The notes under the pieces are model-generated. The model saw only the letters and a list, made by a program, of their open reading frames with translations, made no database searches and was not told where the DNA came from. The position numbers were made by a program, and so were the translations under genes. This document shows, piece after piece, positions 6,601 through 15,595 of a DNA stretch of 32,501 nt (the first letter of the stretch is position 1; each line of letters starts with the position of its first letter). Origin of the DNA: an uncultured Prevotella sp. (GTDB taxonomy: Bacteria > Bacteroidota > Bacteroidia > Bacteroidales > Bacteroidaceae). The stretch is taken from NCBI GenBank assembly GCA_946403845.1, contig CAMJBL010000026.1, positions 1-32,501 on the forward strand, given 5' to 3'.

Positions 6601-7511
6601 ATGCTTCTTCGACATATCACATTCCAGTACTCCTCAGGGAGAGCGTCGACGGGCTTGAGATCAAGCCCGACGGTGTTTATATAGACGTGACATTCGGAGG
6701 GGGTGGCCACAGCAGGGAGATCCTGAGTCGCTTGGGAAAGAAGGGTCATTTATACAGCTTCGACCAGGATGCCGATGCAGAGAAAAATATCGTCGACGAT
6801 GATAGATTTACCTTCGTGAGAAGCAACTTTAGGTATATCAAGAACTGGATGCGCTACTATGAGGTCGAGAAGATCGACGGTCTGCTGGCCGACCTCGGGG
6901 TATCGAGCCATCACTTCGACGACGAGAGCCGCGGGTTCTCCTTCCGTTTCGACGCGCCGCTCGACATGCGCATGAACAGACAGGCCGAGAAAAACGCTGC
7001 CGACATCGTGAACGACTACAGCGAGGAGCAGTTGGCCGATATCTTCTATCTCTATGGAGAGCTGAAGAATGCCAGGAAGCTCGCAGCCGCCATTGTCAAG
7101 GCCCGACAGGCACAGCGCATCGTCACCACGGGCGACCTGCTGCAGGTGACGGAAAAGCTGTTTCCCAAGGATCGGGAGAAGAAAGAGATGGCTAAGCTGT
7201 TCCAGGCCCTGCGCATCGAGGTGAACCACGAGATGGAGGCCCTCAAGGAGATGCTGAACGGCAGCAAGGACCTGCTTGGCGAAGGCGGACGGCTGAGTGT
7301 CATCACCTACCACTCGCTGGAGGACCGTCTGGTGAAGAACATGATGAAGGCCGGCAATACGGAGGGGAAGATCCAGCAGGATTTCTTCGGAAGGACGGAG
7401 GCCCCCTTCAAGCCCGTTGGCAAGGTGATTGTGCCTGAGCCGGAAGAGCAGGCGCGCAACCCCCGCAGCAGAAGCGCCAAACTGAGGATTGCGGAGAGAG
7501 GTAAGAGGTAA
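6594..7511 (+). CDS. rsmH: 16S rRNA (cytosine1402-N4)-methyltransferase
   Basis: A 305-residue RsmH (MraW) that methylates N4 of C1402 in 16S rRNA in the cytoplasm. The SAM-binding glycine motif DVTFGGGGHS is at about residues 31-40, DGLLADLGVSSHHFD near 94-108 and RGFSFRFDAPLDMRMN near 112-127; the YHSLEDR block is near 240. The start overlaps the mraZ stop by 7 nt; an ATG at 6601 outside the overlap would trim only the first two residues of the non-conserved leader. The last codons and stop (7509-7511) are made by the first units of the GTAAGAG tandem array, so the repeat supplies the protein's C-terminal tail. Confidence 0.97.
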   Translation: MLNASSTYHIPVLLRESVDGLEIKPDGVYIDVTFGGGGHSREILSRLGKKGHLYSFDQDADAEKNIVDDDRFTFVRSNFRYIKNWMRYYEVEKIDGLLADLGVSSHHFDDESRGFSFRFDAPLDMRMNRQAEKNAADIVNDYSEEQLADIFYLYGELKNARKLAAAIVKARQAQRIVTTGDLLQVTEKLFPKDREKKEMAKLFQALRIEVNHEMEALKEMLNGSKDLLGEGGRLSVITYHSLEDRLVKNMMKAGNTEGKIQQDFFGRTEAPFKPVGKVIVPEPEEQARNPRSRSAKLRIAERGKR

Positions 7512-7535
7512 GAGGTAAGAAGTAAGAGGTAAGAG
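7501..7535 (+). repeat. 7-bp tandem array (GTAAGAG) between rsmH and ftsL
   Basis: Five exact-phase units of GTAAGAG (the third is GTAAGAA). The rsmH TAA stop is in unit 2, and the ftsL-like ATG follows at 7538, 2 nt past the array. No C on the sense strand. Confidence 0.95.
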
Positions 7536-7537
7536 AG

Positions 7538-8017
7538 ATGAGTAAAGAAGACGATATACAGTTAGAGATCGAGGACGTGGTGGAGGAAGAGAAAGCCACG
7601 GTTACGGACGAGGCGGCCGGTATCAAGGAGCAGACGAAGAAGACGCTGCAGAAGATCAAGGAGAACGCCAAGGAGGAGGACCCCAAGTTCTCTTCGGCCC
7701 TGACCCTGCGCACTATCCTCGGCGGCGACTTCCTGACGGCCCAGATGGTACGCCACCATATCGGCATCATCGTGCTGATCGTGGTGTTCGCCATCGTCTA
7801 TGTCGCCTTCAGATACCAGTGCCAGCAGGACATGATTGCCATCGATAAGATGGAGAAGGAACTGCTGGACGCCAAATACAAGGCCCTGTCGAGCAACAGC
7901 ACCCTGACGGAGAAATGTCGTGAGAGTCATGTGCTCGACGCGCTCAAACACAACAAGGACAGTGTGCTGCACGTCTCCGACCAGCCACCATATATAATTA
8001 ATGTACCCGAGGAATAA
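7538..8017 (+). CDS. ftsL: FtsL-like cell division protein
   Basis: A 159-residue single-pass membrane protein in the dcw slot of FtsL and resembling the Bacteroidetes FtsL-like family. An acidic, charged cytoplasmic segment of about 70 residues is followed by one transmembrane helix (roughly residues 71-90, IGIIVLIVVFAIVYVAF). A periplasmic coiled-coil-like part then carries KMEKELLDAKYKALSSNSTL. FtsL forms a complex with FtsB and FtsQ and activates FtsWI at the septum. FtsL is poorly conserved, so the call relies on topology, size and position. The cytoplasmic part is much longer than in E. coli FtsL. It lies between two 7-bp arrays. Confidence 0.85.
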   Translation: MSKEDDIQLEIEDVVEEEKATVTDEAAGIKEQTKKTLQKIKENAKEEDPKFSSALTLRTILGGDFLTAQMVRHHIGIIVLIVVFAIVYVAFRYQCQQDMIAIDKMEKELLDAKYKALSSNSTLTEKCRESHVLDALKHNKDSVLHVSDQPPYIINVPEE

Positions 8018-8044
8018 GTTTATAGTTTAAAGTTTAGAGTTTAT
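8017..8044 (+). repeat. 7-bp tandem array (AGTTTAT) between ftsL and ftsI
   Basis: Four units: AGTTTAT, AGTTTAA, AGTTTAG, AGTTTAT. The ftsL stop (8015-8017) abuts it and the ftsI ATG lies 2 nt beyond. The same unit recurs at 14292 and 18834. No C on the sense strand. Confidence 0.95.
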
Positions 8045-8046
8045 AG

Positions 8047-10164
8047 ATGAGTCGGTTTAACAGCGATAAGGTCATGCCCCGCTACTTCGCCATCGCAGTA
8101 GTGTTCACATTGATAGGATTTGCCGTCGTCGGCAAGGCCATGTATATCATGACCGCCAAGAAGGACTACTGGACACAGGTGGCCTCACGACTGAAGCGCG
8201 ATTCGGTCAGCGTGAAACCCACCCGTGGCAATATCCTCAGCTGCGATGGTCAGCTCATGGCCGGCAGCATTCCGGAGTATAAGCTGTTTGTGGATTTCCA
8301 GGCGGGTGCTACCGACTCCGTGGGAAACCACAACCGTGACTCGCTTTGGGCGAACAACATCGACAGCCTTTGTTATGGACTGAACCAGATATTCCCTTCA
8401 AGGTCGGTGGCCGAGTTCAAGGCCAACCTGCTGGAGGGCAAGCGTAAGGTGATGAAGAACGGTACGGTAGGTGCGCGCCACTGGGCCGTCTGGCCACGAC
8501 GCGTGGACTACAACACCTTCTGCGAAGTACACAAGCTGCCCATCTTCCGTGAGTCAATCGGAAAGGGCGGTTTCCACTGGGAGAAATTCAATGCCCGCAA
8601 GCGCCCGTTCGGATCGCTGGCAGGACGAACCATCGGCGATGTGTATATTGCCAAGGACAGTGCCAAGAACGGTCTGGAGCTGTCGTACGACTCCATCCTG
8701 CGTGGCACCAACGGTATGATGCACCGTCGTAAGGTGCTCAGCAAATACCTCGATATCCCTGTGCTCTCGCCTATCGACGGTGCAGACATTGTGACGACTA
8801 TCGACGTGAGCATGCAGGATCTGGCAGAGCGAGCCCTCGTCGACGAGCTGAAGCTTATCAATGGCGAGATGGGTGTGGCCATCCTCATGGAGGTGAAGAC
8901 AGGCGATGTGAAGGCTATCGTGAATATGCAGCGTGCCGACGACGGCGAGTACTATGAGATGGTGAACAATGCCATTACTCACCGCTGCGAGCCAGGATCG
9001 GTATTCAAAACGGCCTCGTTCCTCGTGGCCCTCGACGATGGTGTGATCGATACCACCATGACCATCAACACCGGCTGTGGTGTGATGGAGATGCACGGCC
9101 GGGCCATGAAGGACCACAACTGGCGTCGCGGCGGCTATGGTACGATCAGTGTGCCACGCGCCCTTGAAGTGAGTTCGAACATCGGCGTCAGCTGGATTAT
9201 TGACAAGTACTACGGTTCAAATCCCAAGAAATATGTGGAGGGACTCTATCGTGTGGGTATCCATGAAGACCTGAAACTGCCGTTGGTAGGCTATCACCCA
9301 CCCTATATCCGTATGCCGGACACGAAGACAACCGACCGTGCCAAGTATTGGAGTAAGACCACCCTGCCCTGGATGAGTATCGGCTATGAGACGCAGATCG
9401 CACCCATCAATACCGTGGCCTTCTACAATGCCATTGCCAACGATGGCAAGATGATGCAACCGCGTTTCGTGAAGCAGCTGGTGAAAAACGGACAGGTGAT
9501 CAAAGAGTTCGAGCCCGTGGTGCTGAAGCAGCAGATTGCCAAGCCAAAGACCATCAAGCTGATGCAGACCATCCTGGAGCATGTCGTCAGTCAGGGACTG
9601 GGTAAGAAAGCCGGTTCGAAATCGTTCAAGGTGGCCGGTAAGACCGGTACGGCCCAGATAGCCGACGAGCATGGCAGCTACCACTCCGGCACAACACGCT
9701 ACTGGCTGTCGTTCGCAGGTTTCTTCCCCGCCGATAATCCCCGCTATACCTGTATCGTCTGTATCAAGAAGTCGGGACTTCCCGCCTCAGGCGGTGGTAT
9801 GTCGGGTGTGGTGTTCCACCATATCGCGGAGGGTGTGATGGCGCAGAACCTGAAACTGAGCGTCGATGATGCGCGCGATTCCTCATCCGTCTTCAAGCCA
9901 GCCATCAAGCAGGGAAACAATGCAGCTGCCGAATATGTGCTGACGGATCTGAACATCAAGGACAGGCCTCAGCTCCAGCAGAAGAAGGAGTCGGCACAGA
10001 TGATTCCCGATGTCACGGGTATGGGTGCCAGAGATGCGGTCTTCGCCTTGGAGAAGCGCGGTGTGAAGACGGTGGTCAAGGGACGCGGCAAAGTAAAGTC
10101 GCAGAGTCTCTATGCAGGAACGGCCATCAAACAAGGCATGAAGTGTGAACTCTATTTAGAATGA
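8047..10164 (+). CDS. ftsI: septal peptidoglycan transpeptidase FtsI (PBP3) with PASTA domain
   Basis: A 705-residue class B penicillin-binding protein that cross-links septal peptidoglycan with FtsW. It has an N-terminal membrane anchor (about residues 11-32), the dimerisation/pedestal region, then the transpeptidase with SVFK (S318, K321), SSN (S376-N378) and KTG (532-534). A C-terminal PASTA domain (about 650-705, beginning MIPDVTGMG) is a feature of Bacteroidetes and Gram-positive division PBPs and is absent from E. coli FtsI. The stop lies one base before the murE ATG. All catalytic motifs are intact. Confidence 0.97.
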   Translation: MSRFNSDKVMPRYFAIAVVFTLIGFAVVGKAMYIMTAKKDYWTQVASRLKRDSVSVKPTRGNILSCDGQLMAGSIPEYKLFVDFQAGATDSVGNHNRDSLWANNIDSLCYGLNQIFPSRSVAEFKANLLEGKRKVMKNGTVGARHWAVWPRRVDYNTFCEVHKLPIFRESIGKGGFHWEKFNARKRPFGSLAGRTIGDVYIAKDSAKNGLELSYDSILRGTNGMMHRRKVLSKYLDIPVLSPIDGADIVTTIDVSMQDLAERALVDELKLINGEMGVAILMEVKTGDVKAIVNMQRADDGEYYEMVNNAITHRCEPGSVFKTASFLVALDDGVIDTTMTINTGCGVMEMHGRAMKDHNWRRGGYGTISVPRALEVSSNIGVSWIIDKYYGSNPKKYVEGLYRVGIHEDLKLPLVGYHPPYIRMPDTKTTDRAKYWSKTTLPWMSIGYETQIAPINTVAFYNAIANDGKMMQPRFVKQLVKNGQVIKEFEPVVLKQQIAKPKTIKLMQTILEHVVSQGLGKKAGSKSFKVAGKTGTAQIADEHGSYHSGTTRYWLSFAGFFPADNPRYTCIVCIKKSGLPASGGGMSGVVFHHIAEGVMAQNLKLSVDDARDSSSVFKPAIKQGNNAAAEYVLTDLNIKDRPQLQQKKESAQMIPDVTGMGARDAVFALEKRGVKTVVKGRGKVKSQSLYAGTAIKQGMKCELYLE

Positions 10165-10165
10165 T

Positions 10166-11617
10166 ATGAAACTGATTGAACTGCTCAAACATGTAAACGT
10201 CGTCAACGCCCTTGGCGATACCGGGGTGGAGATTACGGGTGTGAACATCGACTCCCGTCGGATTGAGAAAGGACATCTCTTCGTGGCCATTCCTGGTACG
10301 CAGACCGACGGCCACAAGTATATCCCCAAGGCTATCGAGCTGGGTGCGGCAGCCATTCTCTGTGAGCAGCTGCCAGAAGAACAGGTGGAGGGTGTGACCT
10401 ACATCGTCGTGGAATCCACAGAGAGCGCGGTGGGCCTCGTTGCCACACAGTTCTTCGGCGATCCGTCGAGAAAGCTGAAACTGGTGGGTGTCACCGGCAC
10501 GAACGGCAAGACTACCATCGCCACCTTATTATATAATATGTTCAGGAAGTTCGGCCATAAGTGCGGTCTGCTGTCCACCGTCTGCAACTATATCGAAGAC
10601 GAGGCCATTCCTGCAGATCATACCACCCCCGACCCCATCGAACTGAACCGTCTGCTGGCCCAGATGGTGGATGCCGGCTGCGAGTATGCCTTCATGGAGT
10701 GCTCGAGCCACGCCATTGCCCAGAAGCGAATCGGCGGTCTGAAATTTGCCGGCGGACTCTTCACCAACCTGACGCGTGACCATCTGGACTACCATAAGAC
10801 GGTGGAGAACTACCGCGATGCGAAGAAAGCCTTCTTCGACGGACTGGAGAAAGACGCCTTCGCCATCACCAATGCCGACGACAAGAACGGCCTCTATATG
10901 GTACAGAACACCAAGGCCCAGGTAAAGACCTACTCCATTAGAAGCATGGCCGACTTCAAGGCGAAGATCATCGAGTGCCACTTCGAGGGTATGTATCTCG
11001 ACATCAACGGCAAGGAGGTGGGCGTACAGTTCATCGGCAAGTTCAATGTCAGCAACCTGCTGGCCGTGTATGGCGCCGCCATCATGATGGGCAAGAAGCC
11101 AGAGGACATCCTCGTCATCCTCAGCACCCTGAAGAGTGTTAGCGGACGTCTGGAACCCATCCGTTCGCCAGAGGGCTATACGGCTATCGTCGACTATGCC
11201 CACACCCCTGACGCCCTGGAGAATGTACTGAACACCATCAACGAGGTGCTCAATGGCAAGGGTAAGGTGATTACCGTCTGCGGTGCCGGCGGCAACCGCG
11301 ACAAAGGCAAGCGCCCCATCATGGCGCAGACAGCTGCCAAACTCAGCGACAAGATAATCATCACCAGCGACAATCCCCGTTTCGAGGAACCGCAGGACAT
11401 CATCAACGATATGCTGGCTGGTCTTGACAACAAACTGATGAAGAAGGTGGTGAGTATCGTCGACAGGAAAGAAGCCATCCGTACCGCCTCTATGATGGCC
11501 GAGAAAGGCGACGTGATCCTCATTGCCGGAAAAGGACATGAAGACTATCAGGAGATCAAAGGCGTGAAGCATCATTTCGACGACCGCGAGGTGGTGAGAG
11601 AGATCTTTGGGGAGTGA
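10166..11617 (+). CDS. murE: UDP-MurNAc-L-Ala-D-Glu:meso-DAP ligase
   Basis: A 483-residue Mur ligase adding the third residue of the peptidoglycan stem peptide. The ATP-binding loop [10 protein letters not shown] contains K115. The DNPR motif at 402-405 is the signature of enzymes that use meso-diaminopimelate rather than lysine. The domain order (N-terminal UDP-binding, central ATPase, C-terminal ligase) and length are normal. The start is 1 nt after ftsI. The stop TGA (11615-11617) lies in the first unit of a 7-bp tandem array. MurF, often next in dcw clusters, is missing here. Confidence 0.97.
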   Translation: MKLIELLKHVNVVNALGDTGVEITGVNIDSRRIEKGHLFVAIPGTQTDGHKYIPKAIELGAAAILCEQLPEEQVEGVTYIVVESTESAVGLVATQFFGDPSRKLKLVGVTGTNGKTTIATLLYNMFRKFGHKCGLLSTVCNYIEDEAIPADHTTPDPIELNRLLAQMVDAGCEYAFMECSSHAIAQKRIGGLKFAGGLFTNLTRDHLDYHKTVENYRDAKKAFFDGLEKDAFAITNADDKNGLYMVQNTKAQVKTYSIRSMADFKAKIIECHFEGMYLDINGKEVGVQFIGKFNVSNLLAVYGAAIMMGKKPEDILVILSTLKSVSGRLEPIRSPEGYTAIVDYAHTPDALENVLNTINEVLNGKGKVITVCGAGGNRDKGKRPIMAQTAAKLSDKIIITSDNPRFEEPQDIINDMLAGLDNKLMKKVVSIVDRKEAIRTASMMAEKGDVILIAGKGHEDYQEIKGVKHHFDDREVVREIFGE

Positions 11618-11647
11618 ATAGTGAAAAGTGAATAGTGAAAAGTGAAT
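11613..11647 (+). repeat. 7-bp tandem array (AGTGAAW) between murE and mraY
   Basis: Five units alternating AGTGAAT and AGTGAAA. The murE stop is inside unit 1, and the mraY ATG (11652) follows 4 nt after the array. No C on the sense strand. The family is shared with 3711 (minus) and 20351. Confidence 0.95.
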
Positions 11648-11651
11648 TATT

Positions 11652-12923
11652 ATGCTATACTACATTTTCAGATTCTTAGAGCAGTATGATATTCCAGGCG
11701 CACACCTGTGGAGCTATATCTCCTTCCGTGCCCTGCTGACGCTCATCTTAGCCTTGTTGATTTCTGCCTGGTTTGGCGAGCGGTTCATCAAATGGATGAA
11801 ACGCAGGAAGATCTTCGAGACGGAGCGCGATCCGAGTATCGATCCCTTTGGCGTGGAGAAGAAGGGTGTGCCCACCATGGGCGGCATTATCATCATCGTC
11901 AGTATCCTCGTCCCCGTCATCCTGCTGTGTCGTATCCGCAATATCTATATCATCCTGATGATAGCCACCACCCTCTGGCTGGGATTCCTCGGATTCATGG
12001 ACGACTATATCAAGATCTTCAAACGTAACAAAGAGGGACTGAAAGGAAAATACAAGATTGTGGGTCAGATCAGTATCGGCTTCATTGTCGGACTGACGCT
12101 CTGGCTGAGTCCTGATGCCGTGGTGCGTGAGAATGTGCAGGTACAGCAGCAGAACCAGGAAGTTGTGGTGAAGCACAAGAAAGAGGCGGTGAAATCGCTG
12201 AAGACCACCATCCCCTTTGTGAAGAACCACAACCTGAACTATTCCGAGGTGTTGGGTTTCTTGGGAAAGTATAAGGTGGCTGCAGGCTGGGTGATCTTCG
12301 TACTGATGACCATCCTGGTGGTGACGGCCGTCAGCAACGGTGCCAATCTGAACGATGGTATGGACGGTATGTGTGCCGGCAATTCCGCCATCATTGGTAT
12401 CGCCTTGGGAATACTGGCCTATGTGTCGGCACATATCGGCTTTGCATCGTATTTCGATATCATGTATATTCCGCAAAGCGAAGAGCTGGTGGTATTCCTT
12501 TGTGCCTTCGTGGGTGCCATGATCGGCTTCCTGTGGTACAACGCCTTCCCTGCCCAGGTATTTATGGGCGATACGGGTTCGCTGACCATCGGCGGTATCA
12601 TCGGTGTCTGTGCCGTCATCATCCACAAGGAGCTGTTGCTGCCCATCCTCTGTGGTATCTTCTTCGTGGAGAGCCTCAGCGTTATCATACAGACCCAGTG
12701 GTTTAAGATCCAGAAGCGCAAGGGCAAGCGCGTGCGGGTGTTCAGGGCAACGCCTATCCACGACAATTTCCGCAAACTCGACTCGCAACTCGACGCTACG
12801 AGTACCTATATCCTCAAAGGATGGCCACACCGTCCGTTCCACGAGTCGAAGATCACTATCCGTTTCTGGATTACCACTATCATACTGGCTGCATTGGCTA
12901 TCATAACATTGAAGATGAGATGA
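11652..12923 (+). CDS. mraY: phospho-MurNAc-pentapeptide transferase MraY
   Basis: A 423-residue polytopic inner-membrane enzyme that transfers phospho-MurNAc-pentapeptide to undecaprenyl phosphate, giving lipid I. Catalytic blocks are visible: GFMDDYIK near residues 115-122, NLNDGMDGM near 233-241 and FMGDTGSL near 302-309. It is about 60 residues longer than E. coli MraY; most of the excess is a charged Gln/Val/Lys-rich stretch near residues 160-205 between membrane segments. I believe this insertion is usual in Bacteroidetes but could not check. It sits between two tandem-repeat junctions. Confidence 0.97.
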   Translation: MLYYIFRFLEQYDIPGAHLWSYISFRALLTLILALLISAWFGERFIKWMKRRKIFETERDPSIDPFGVEKKGVPTMGGIIIIVSILVPVILLCRIRNIYIILMIATTLWLGFLGFMDDYIKIFKRNKEGLKGKYKIVGQISIGFIVGLTLWLSPDAVVRENVQVQQQNQEVVVKHKKEAVKSLKTTIPFVKNHNLNYSEVLGFLGKYKVAAGWVIFVLMTILVVTAVSNGANLNDGMDGMCAGNSAIIGIALGILAYVSAHIGFASYFDIMYIPQSEELVVFLCAFVGAMIGFLWYNAFPAQVFMGDTGSLTIGGIIGVCAVIIHKELLLPILCGIFFVESLSVIIQTQWFKIQKRKGKRVRVFRATPIHDNFRKLDSQLDATSTYILKGWPHRPFHESKITIRFWITTIILAALAIITLKMR

Positions 12924-12928
12924 TGAAG

Positions 12929-12968
12929 GGTTGAAGGATTGAAGAATTGAAGGATTGAAGAATTGAAG
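12929..12968 (+). repeat. 8-bp tandem array (RATTGAAG) between mraY and murD
   Basis: Five units: GGTTGAAG, GATTGAAG, AATTGAAG, GATTGAAG, AATTGAAG. The last unit directly abuts the murD ATG at 12969. This is the only junction with period 8 rather than 7. No C on the sense strand. Confidence 0.93.
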
Positions 12969-14300
12969 ATGAAAAGAATTGTTATATTAGGAGCAGGCGA
13001 GAGCGGTGCAGGTGCCGCCGTCCTGGCAAAGAAAGAGGGCTTCGACGTGTTTGTATCAGACATGTCGAAGATAGCCGACAAATATAAGAAGATGCTCGAC
13101 GACCGACATATCGAGTGGGAGGAAGGTCAGCACACGGAGGAAAAAATCCTCAATGCCGATGAGATCATCAAGAGTCCGGGTATTCCTGACACGGCTCCGA
13201 TGATTGTGAAGGTCAAAGAAAAAGGGATCCATATCATCAGCGAAATCGAGTTTGCCGGCCGCTATACGAATGCCAAGATGATCTGTATCACAGGTTCTAA
13301 CGGCAAGACCACGACCACCTCGCTCATCTATCACATCTTCAAACAGGCTGGCTATGATGCCGGACTGGCAGGAAACATCGGCAATTCGCTGGCCCTGCAG
13401 GTGGCTGAGGATCCGCATGAGTACTATATCATCGAGCTCAGCAGTTTCCAGCTTGACAATATGTATGATTTCCGCGCCAACATCGCCATCCTGCTGAATA
13501 TCACCCCCGACCATCTGGACCGCTACGACTTCAAGATGCAGAACTATGTGGATTCGAAGATGCGTATCATCCAGAACCAGACACAGCAGGACGCCTTCAT
13601 TTACTGGGCCGACGACCCCATCATCAAGCGCGAGTTGGAGAAATACGATATCAAGTCGATCCAGTATCCGTTTGCTGAACTGAAGGAGAAGGGCGTAATC
13701 GGCTATATCGAGAAAGGGCAGTATAAGATTGAGAAGCCCGAGCCCTTCAACATGGAGCAGGAGAGCCTCAGTCTGACTGGCAAGCACAATATATACAACT
13801 CTCTGGCGGCTGGTATCGCCACAGACATTGCCGGTATCAAGAAAGAAGAGATCCGGAAGAGCCTGAGCGACTTCCCTGGTGTGGAACACCGTTTGGAGAA
13901 GGTCTGTGTGGTGCGTGGCGTGCAGTATGTCAACGACTCGAAGGCCACGAATGTGGATGCCTGCTGGTATGCTCTGGAATCGATGAAGACCAAGGTGATC
14001 CTCATCATTGGCGGCAAGGACAAGGGCAACGACTACGAGCCCATCAAACCATTGGTGAAAGAGAAATGCTCTGGTATCGTGTACTTAGGTGCCGACAACC
14101 AGAAGCTGCATGACAATTTCGACAATATGGGAATTCCCGTCCGCGATACCCACTCGATGAAAGAGTGTATGGAGGCCTGTTACGAAATGGCCCAGCCAGG
14201 CGAAACCGTACTGTTGAGTCCCTGCTGCGCTTCGTTCGACCTGTTCAAGAATATGGAGGACCGCGGGGAGCAGTTTAAGACGTTGGCAAGAAGTTTATAG
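12969..14300 (+). CDS. murD: UDP-MurNAc-L-Ala:D-Glu ligase
   Basis: A 443-residue Mur ligase adding D-glutamate to UDP-MurNAc-L-Ala in the cytoplasm. The N-terminal Rossmann-like loop is ILGAGESGAGAA, the ATP loop is GSNGKTTTTS near residues 113-122, and the C-terminal block is NDSKATNVDA near 320. The TTG at 12963 lies inside the tandem array; the ATG at 12969 is the natural start, giving MKRIVILGAG. The last codons (agt tta tag) fall in the first unit of the next 7-bp array. Confidence 0.97.
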   Translation: MKRIVILGAGESGAGAAVLAKKEGFDVFVSDMSKIADKYKKMLDDRHIEWEEGQHTEEKILNADEIIKSPGIPDTAPMIVKVKEKGIHIISEIEFAGRYTNAKMICITGSNGKTTTTSLIYHIFKQAGYDAGLAGNIGNSLALQVAEDPHEYYIIELSSFQLDNMYDFRANIAILLNITPDHLDRYDFKMQNYVDSKMRIIQNQTQQDAFIYWADDPIIKRELEKYDIKSIQYPFAELKEKGVIGYIEKGQYKIEKPEPFNMEQESLSLTGKHNIYNSLAAGIATDIAGIKKEEIRKSLSDFPGVEHRLEKVCVVRGVQYVNDSKATNVDACWYALESMKTKVILIIGGKDKGNDYEPIKPLVKEKCSGIVYLGADNQKLHDNFDNMGIPVRDTHSMKECMEACYEMAQPGETVLLSPCCASFDLFKNMEDRGEQFKTLARSL

Positions 14301-14319
14301 TTTAGAGTTTATAGTTGAA
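14292..14319 (+). repeat. 7-bp tandem array (AGTTTAT) between murD and ftsW
   Basis: Three good units (AGTTTAT, AGTTTAG, AGTTTAT) and a diverged fourth (AGTTGAA) that runs into the ftsW ATG at 14319. The murD TAG stop (14298-14300) is inside the array. No C on the sense strand. Confidence 0.93.
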
Positions 14320-15569
14320 TGAAGATAGGAAATCTGTTTAAGGGAGACAAGGTGATTTGGATGGTACTGCTGTTCCTGTGCCTGATCAGTGTGGTTGAGG
14401 TCTTTTCGGCTTCAAGCACATTGACCTATAAGAGCCAGGACTATCTGGGACCCATCATCGGACATTCCTGGAAGATGTTCGTGGGTGTTGGTGTGGCTAT
14501 TCTCATTCTGAACATCCCCTGCCGCTATTTCAAGCTCATGACACCTGGTCTGCTTCTGATTTCCGCGATTATGCTGATATGGGTTCTGGCCTTTGGAGAG
14601 AAGACCAACGATGCCGGACGATGGATCAGTCTGTTGGGACTGAAGTTCCAGCCATCGGAGATTGCCAAGGGGACACTGGTGCTGGTGACGGCCCAGATTC
14701 TCAGTGCCATGCAGCGGGACAATGGGGCCGACAAACGGGCTTTTAAGTATATCCTCATCGTAGTCGTTCCTTTCTGTCTGCTGATAGGTGTGGAAAACCT
14801 GTCGACGGCAGCCCTGATCTTCGCCGTCATCTTCCTGATGATGTTCGTCGGAAGGGTTCCCATGGCACAGTTAGGGAAACTGGCAGCAGCTGGAGCAATC
14901 GTTATCGTGTTGTTCATAGGCTCAATCTATATGCTTGGCAGCCTGGACCAAGAGGAAGAGAGCAGTGAGACGCAGACGGAGGCAATTGTGAATGGCGAGG
15001 TAAAGAAAGACACCAAGAAGACAGCCTCTTTCCTGCACCGCTTCGGCACCTGGAAGAACCGCATCGACAAGAAGCTGAATTCGAAGCATGTGGCGCCTGC
15101 CGACTACGATCTTGACAAGGACGCCCAGGTGGCTCACGCCAACATCGCCATCGTAGGCAGCAACATTATTGGCAAGGGTCCTGGAAAATCCGTTGAGCGC
15201 GATTTCCTGCCCCAGGCATTCAGTGACTTTATCTATGTGATCATCATCGAGGAGTTAGGTATCATTGGTGCAGCATTTGTAGCGTTCCTCTATATCGTAC
15301 TGCTTTATCGTGCTGCCCGTATCGCCAGCCGTTGTGAGAACAACTTCCCTGCGTTCCTCGTCATGGGTCTGGCCTTGATGCTGGTGCTGCAGGCATCGTT
15401 CAATATGCTGGTCGCCGTGGGTATTGCACCCGTCACAGGACAACCGTTGCCACTCATCTCTCGAGGAGGCACATCGACCATCATCAACTGTGCTTATATC
15501 GGCGCTATGTTAAGCGTTAGCCGTTCTGCGAAAAAAAGAGGGGAAAAGTTGGCGTTAAAAGAAATTTAA
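14319..15569 (+). CDS. ftsW: septal peptidoglycan glycosyltransferase FtsW (SEDS)
   Basis: A 416-residue SEDS-family polytopic membrane protein that polymerises lipid II at the septum together with FtsI. Typical parts are NDAGRWISL with KFQPSEIAKG (about residues 90-120), GKGPGKSVERDFLPQAFSDFI (about 287-307) and the RGGTS motif near the end. A long hydrophilic loop (about 207-275, rich in Glu, Thr and Lys) precedes the GKGPGKS block, in the position of the large extracytoplasmic loop. Its 3' end contains the likely promoter for murG. Confidence 0.96.
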   Translation: MKIGNLFKGDKVIWMVLLFLCLISVVEVFSASSTLTYKSQDYLGPIIGHSWKMFVGVGVAILILNIPCRYFKLMTPGLLLISAIMLIWVLAFGEKTNDAGRWISLLGLKFQPSEIAKGTLVLVTAQILSAMQRDNGADKRAFKYILIVVVPFCLLIGVENLSTAALIFAVIFLMMFVGRVPMAQLGKLAAAGAIVIVLFIGSIYMLGSLDQEEESSETQTEAIVNGEVKKDTKKTASFLHRFGTWKNRIDKKLNSKHVAPADYDLDKDAQVAHANIAIVGSNIIGKGPGKSVERDFLPQAFSDFIYVIIIEELGIIGAAFVAFLYIVLLYRAARIASRCENNFPAFLVMGLALMLVLQASFNMLVAVGIAPVTGQPLPLISRGGTSTIINCAYIGAMLSVSRSAKKRGEKLALKEI

Positions 15570-15581
15570 TTTGTAATTTTG
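15549..15581 (+). promoter_or_regulatory. internal promoter before murG
   Basis: TAATTTTG (15574-15581), followed by CACC, fits the -7 consensus; TTGG (15549-15552) inside the ftsW 3' end is a possible -33 box with a 21-nt spacer. The gyrB promoter is almost identical around its -7 box. It would let murG-murC-ftsQ-ftsA-ftsZ be transcribed apart from the upstream genes. Confidence 0.6.
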
Positions 15582-15595
15582 CACCCCATAATAGC

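Noticed and set aside
10529..12842. Long minus-strand frames opposite murE (348 codons) and mraY (364 codons)
   Set aside because: Shadows of intact, motif-complete genes; His/Asp-rich translations are typical of antisense reading in this genome.
12963..12965. TTG as start of murD
   Set aside because: It lies in the last tandem unit; the ATG at 12969 gives the expected N-terminus.
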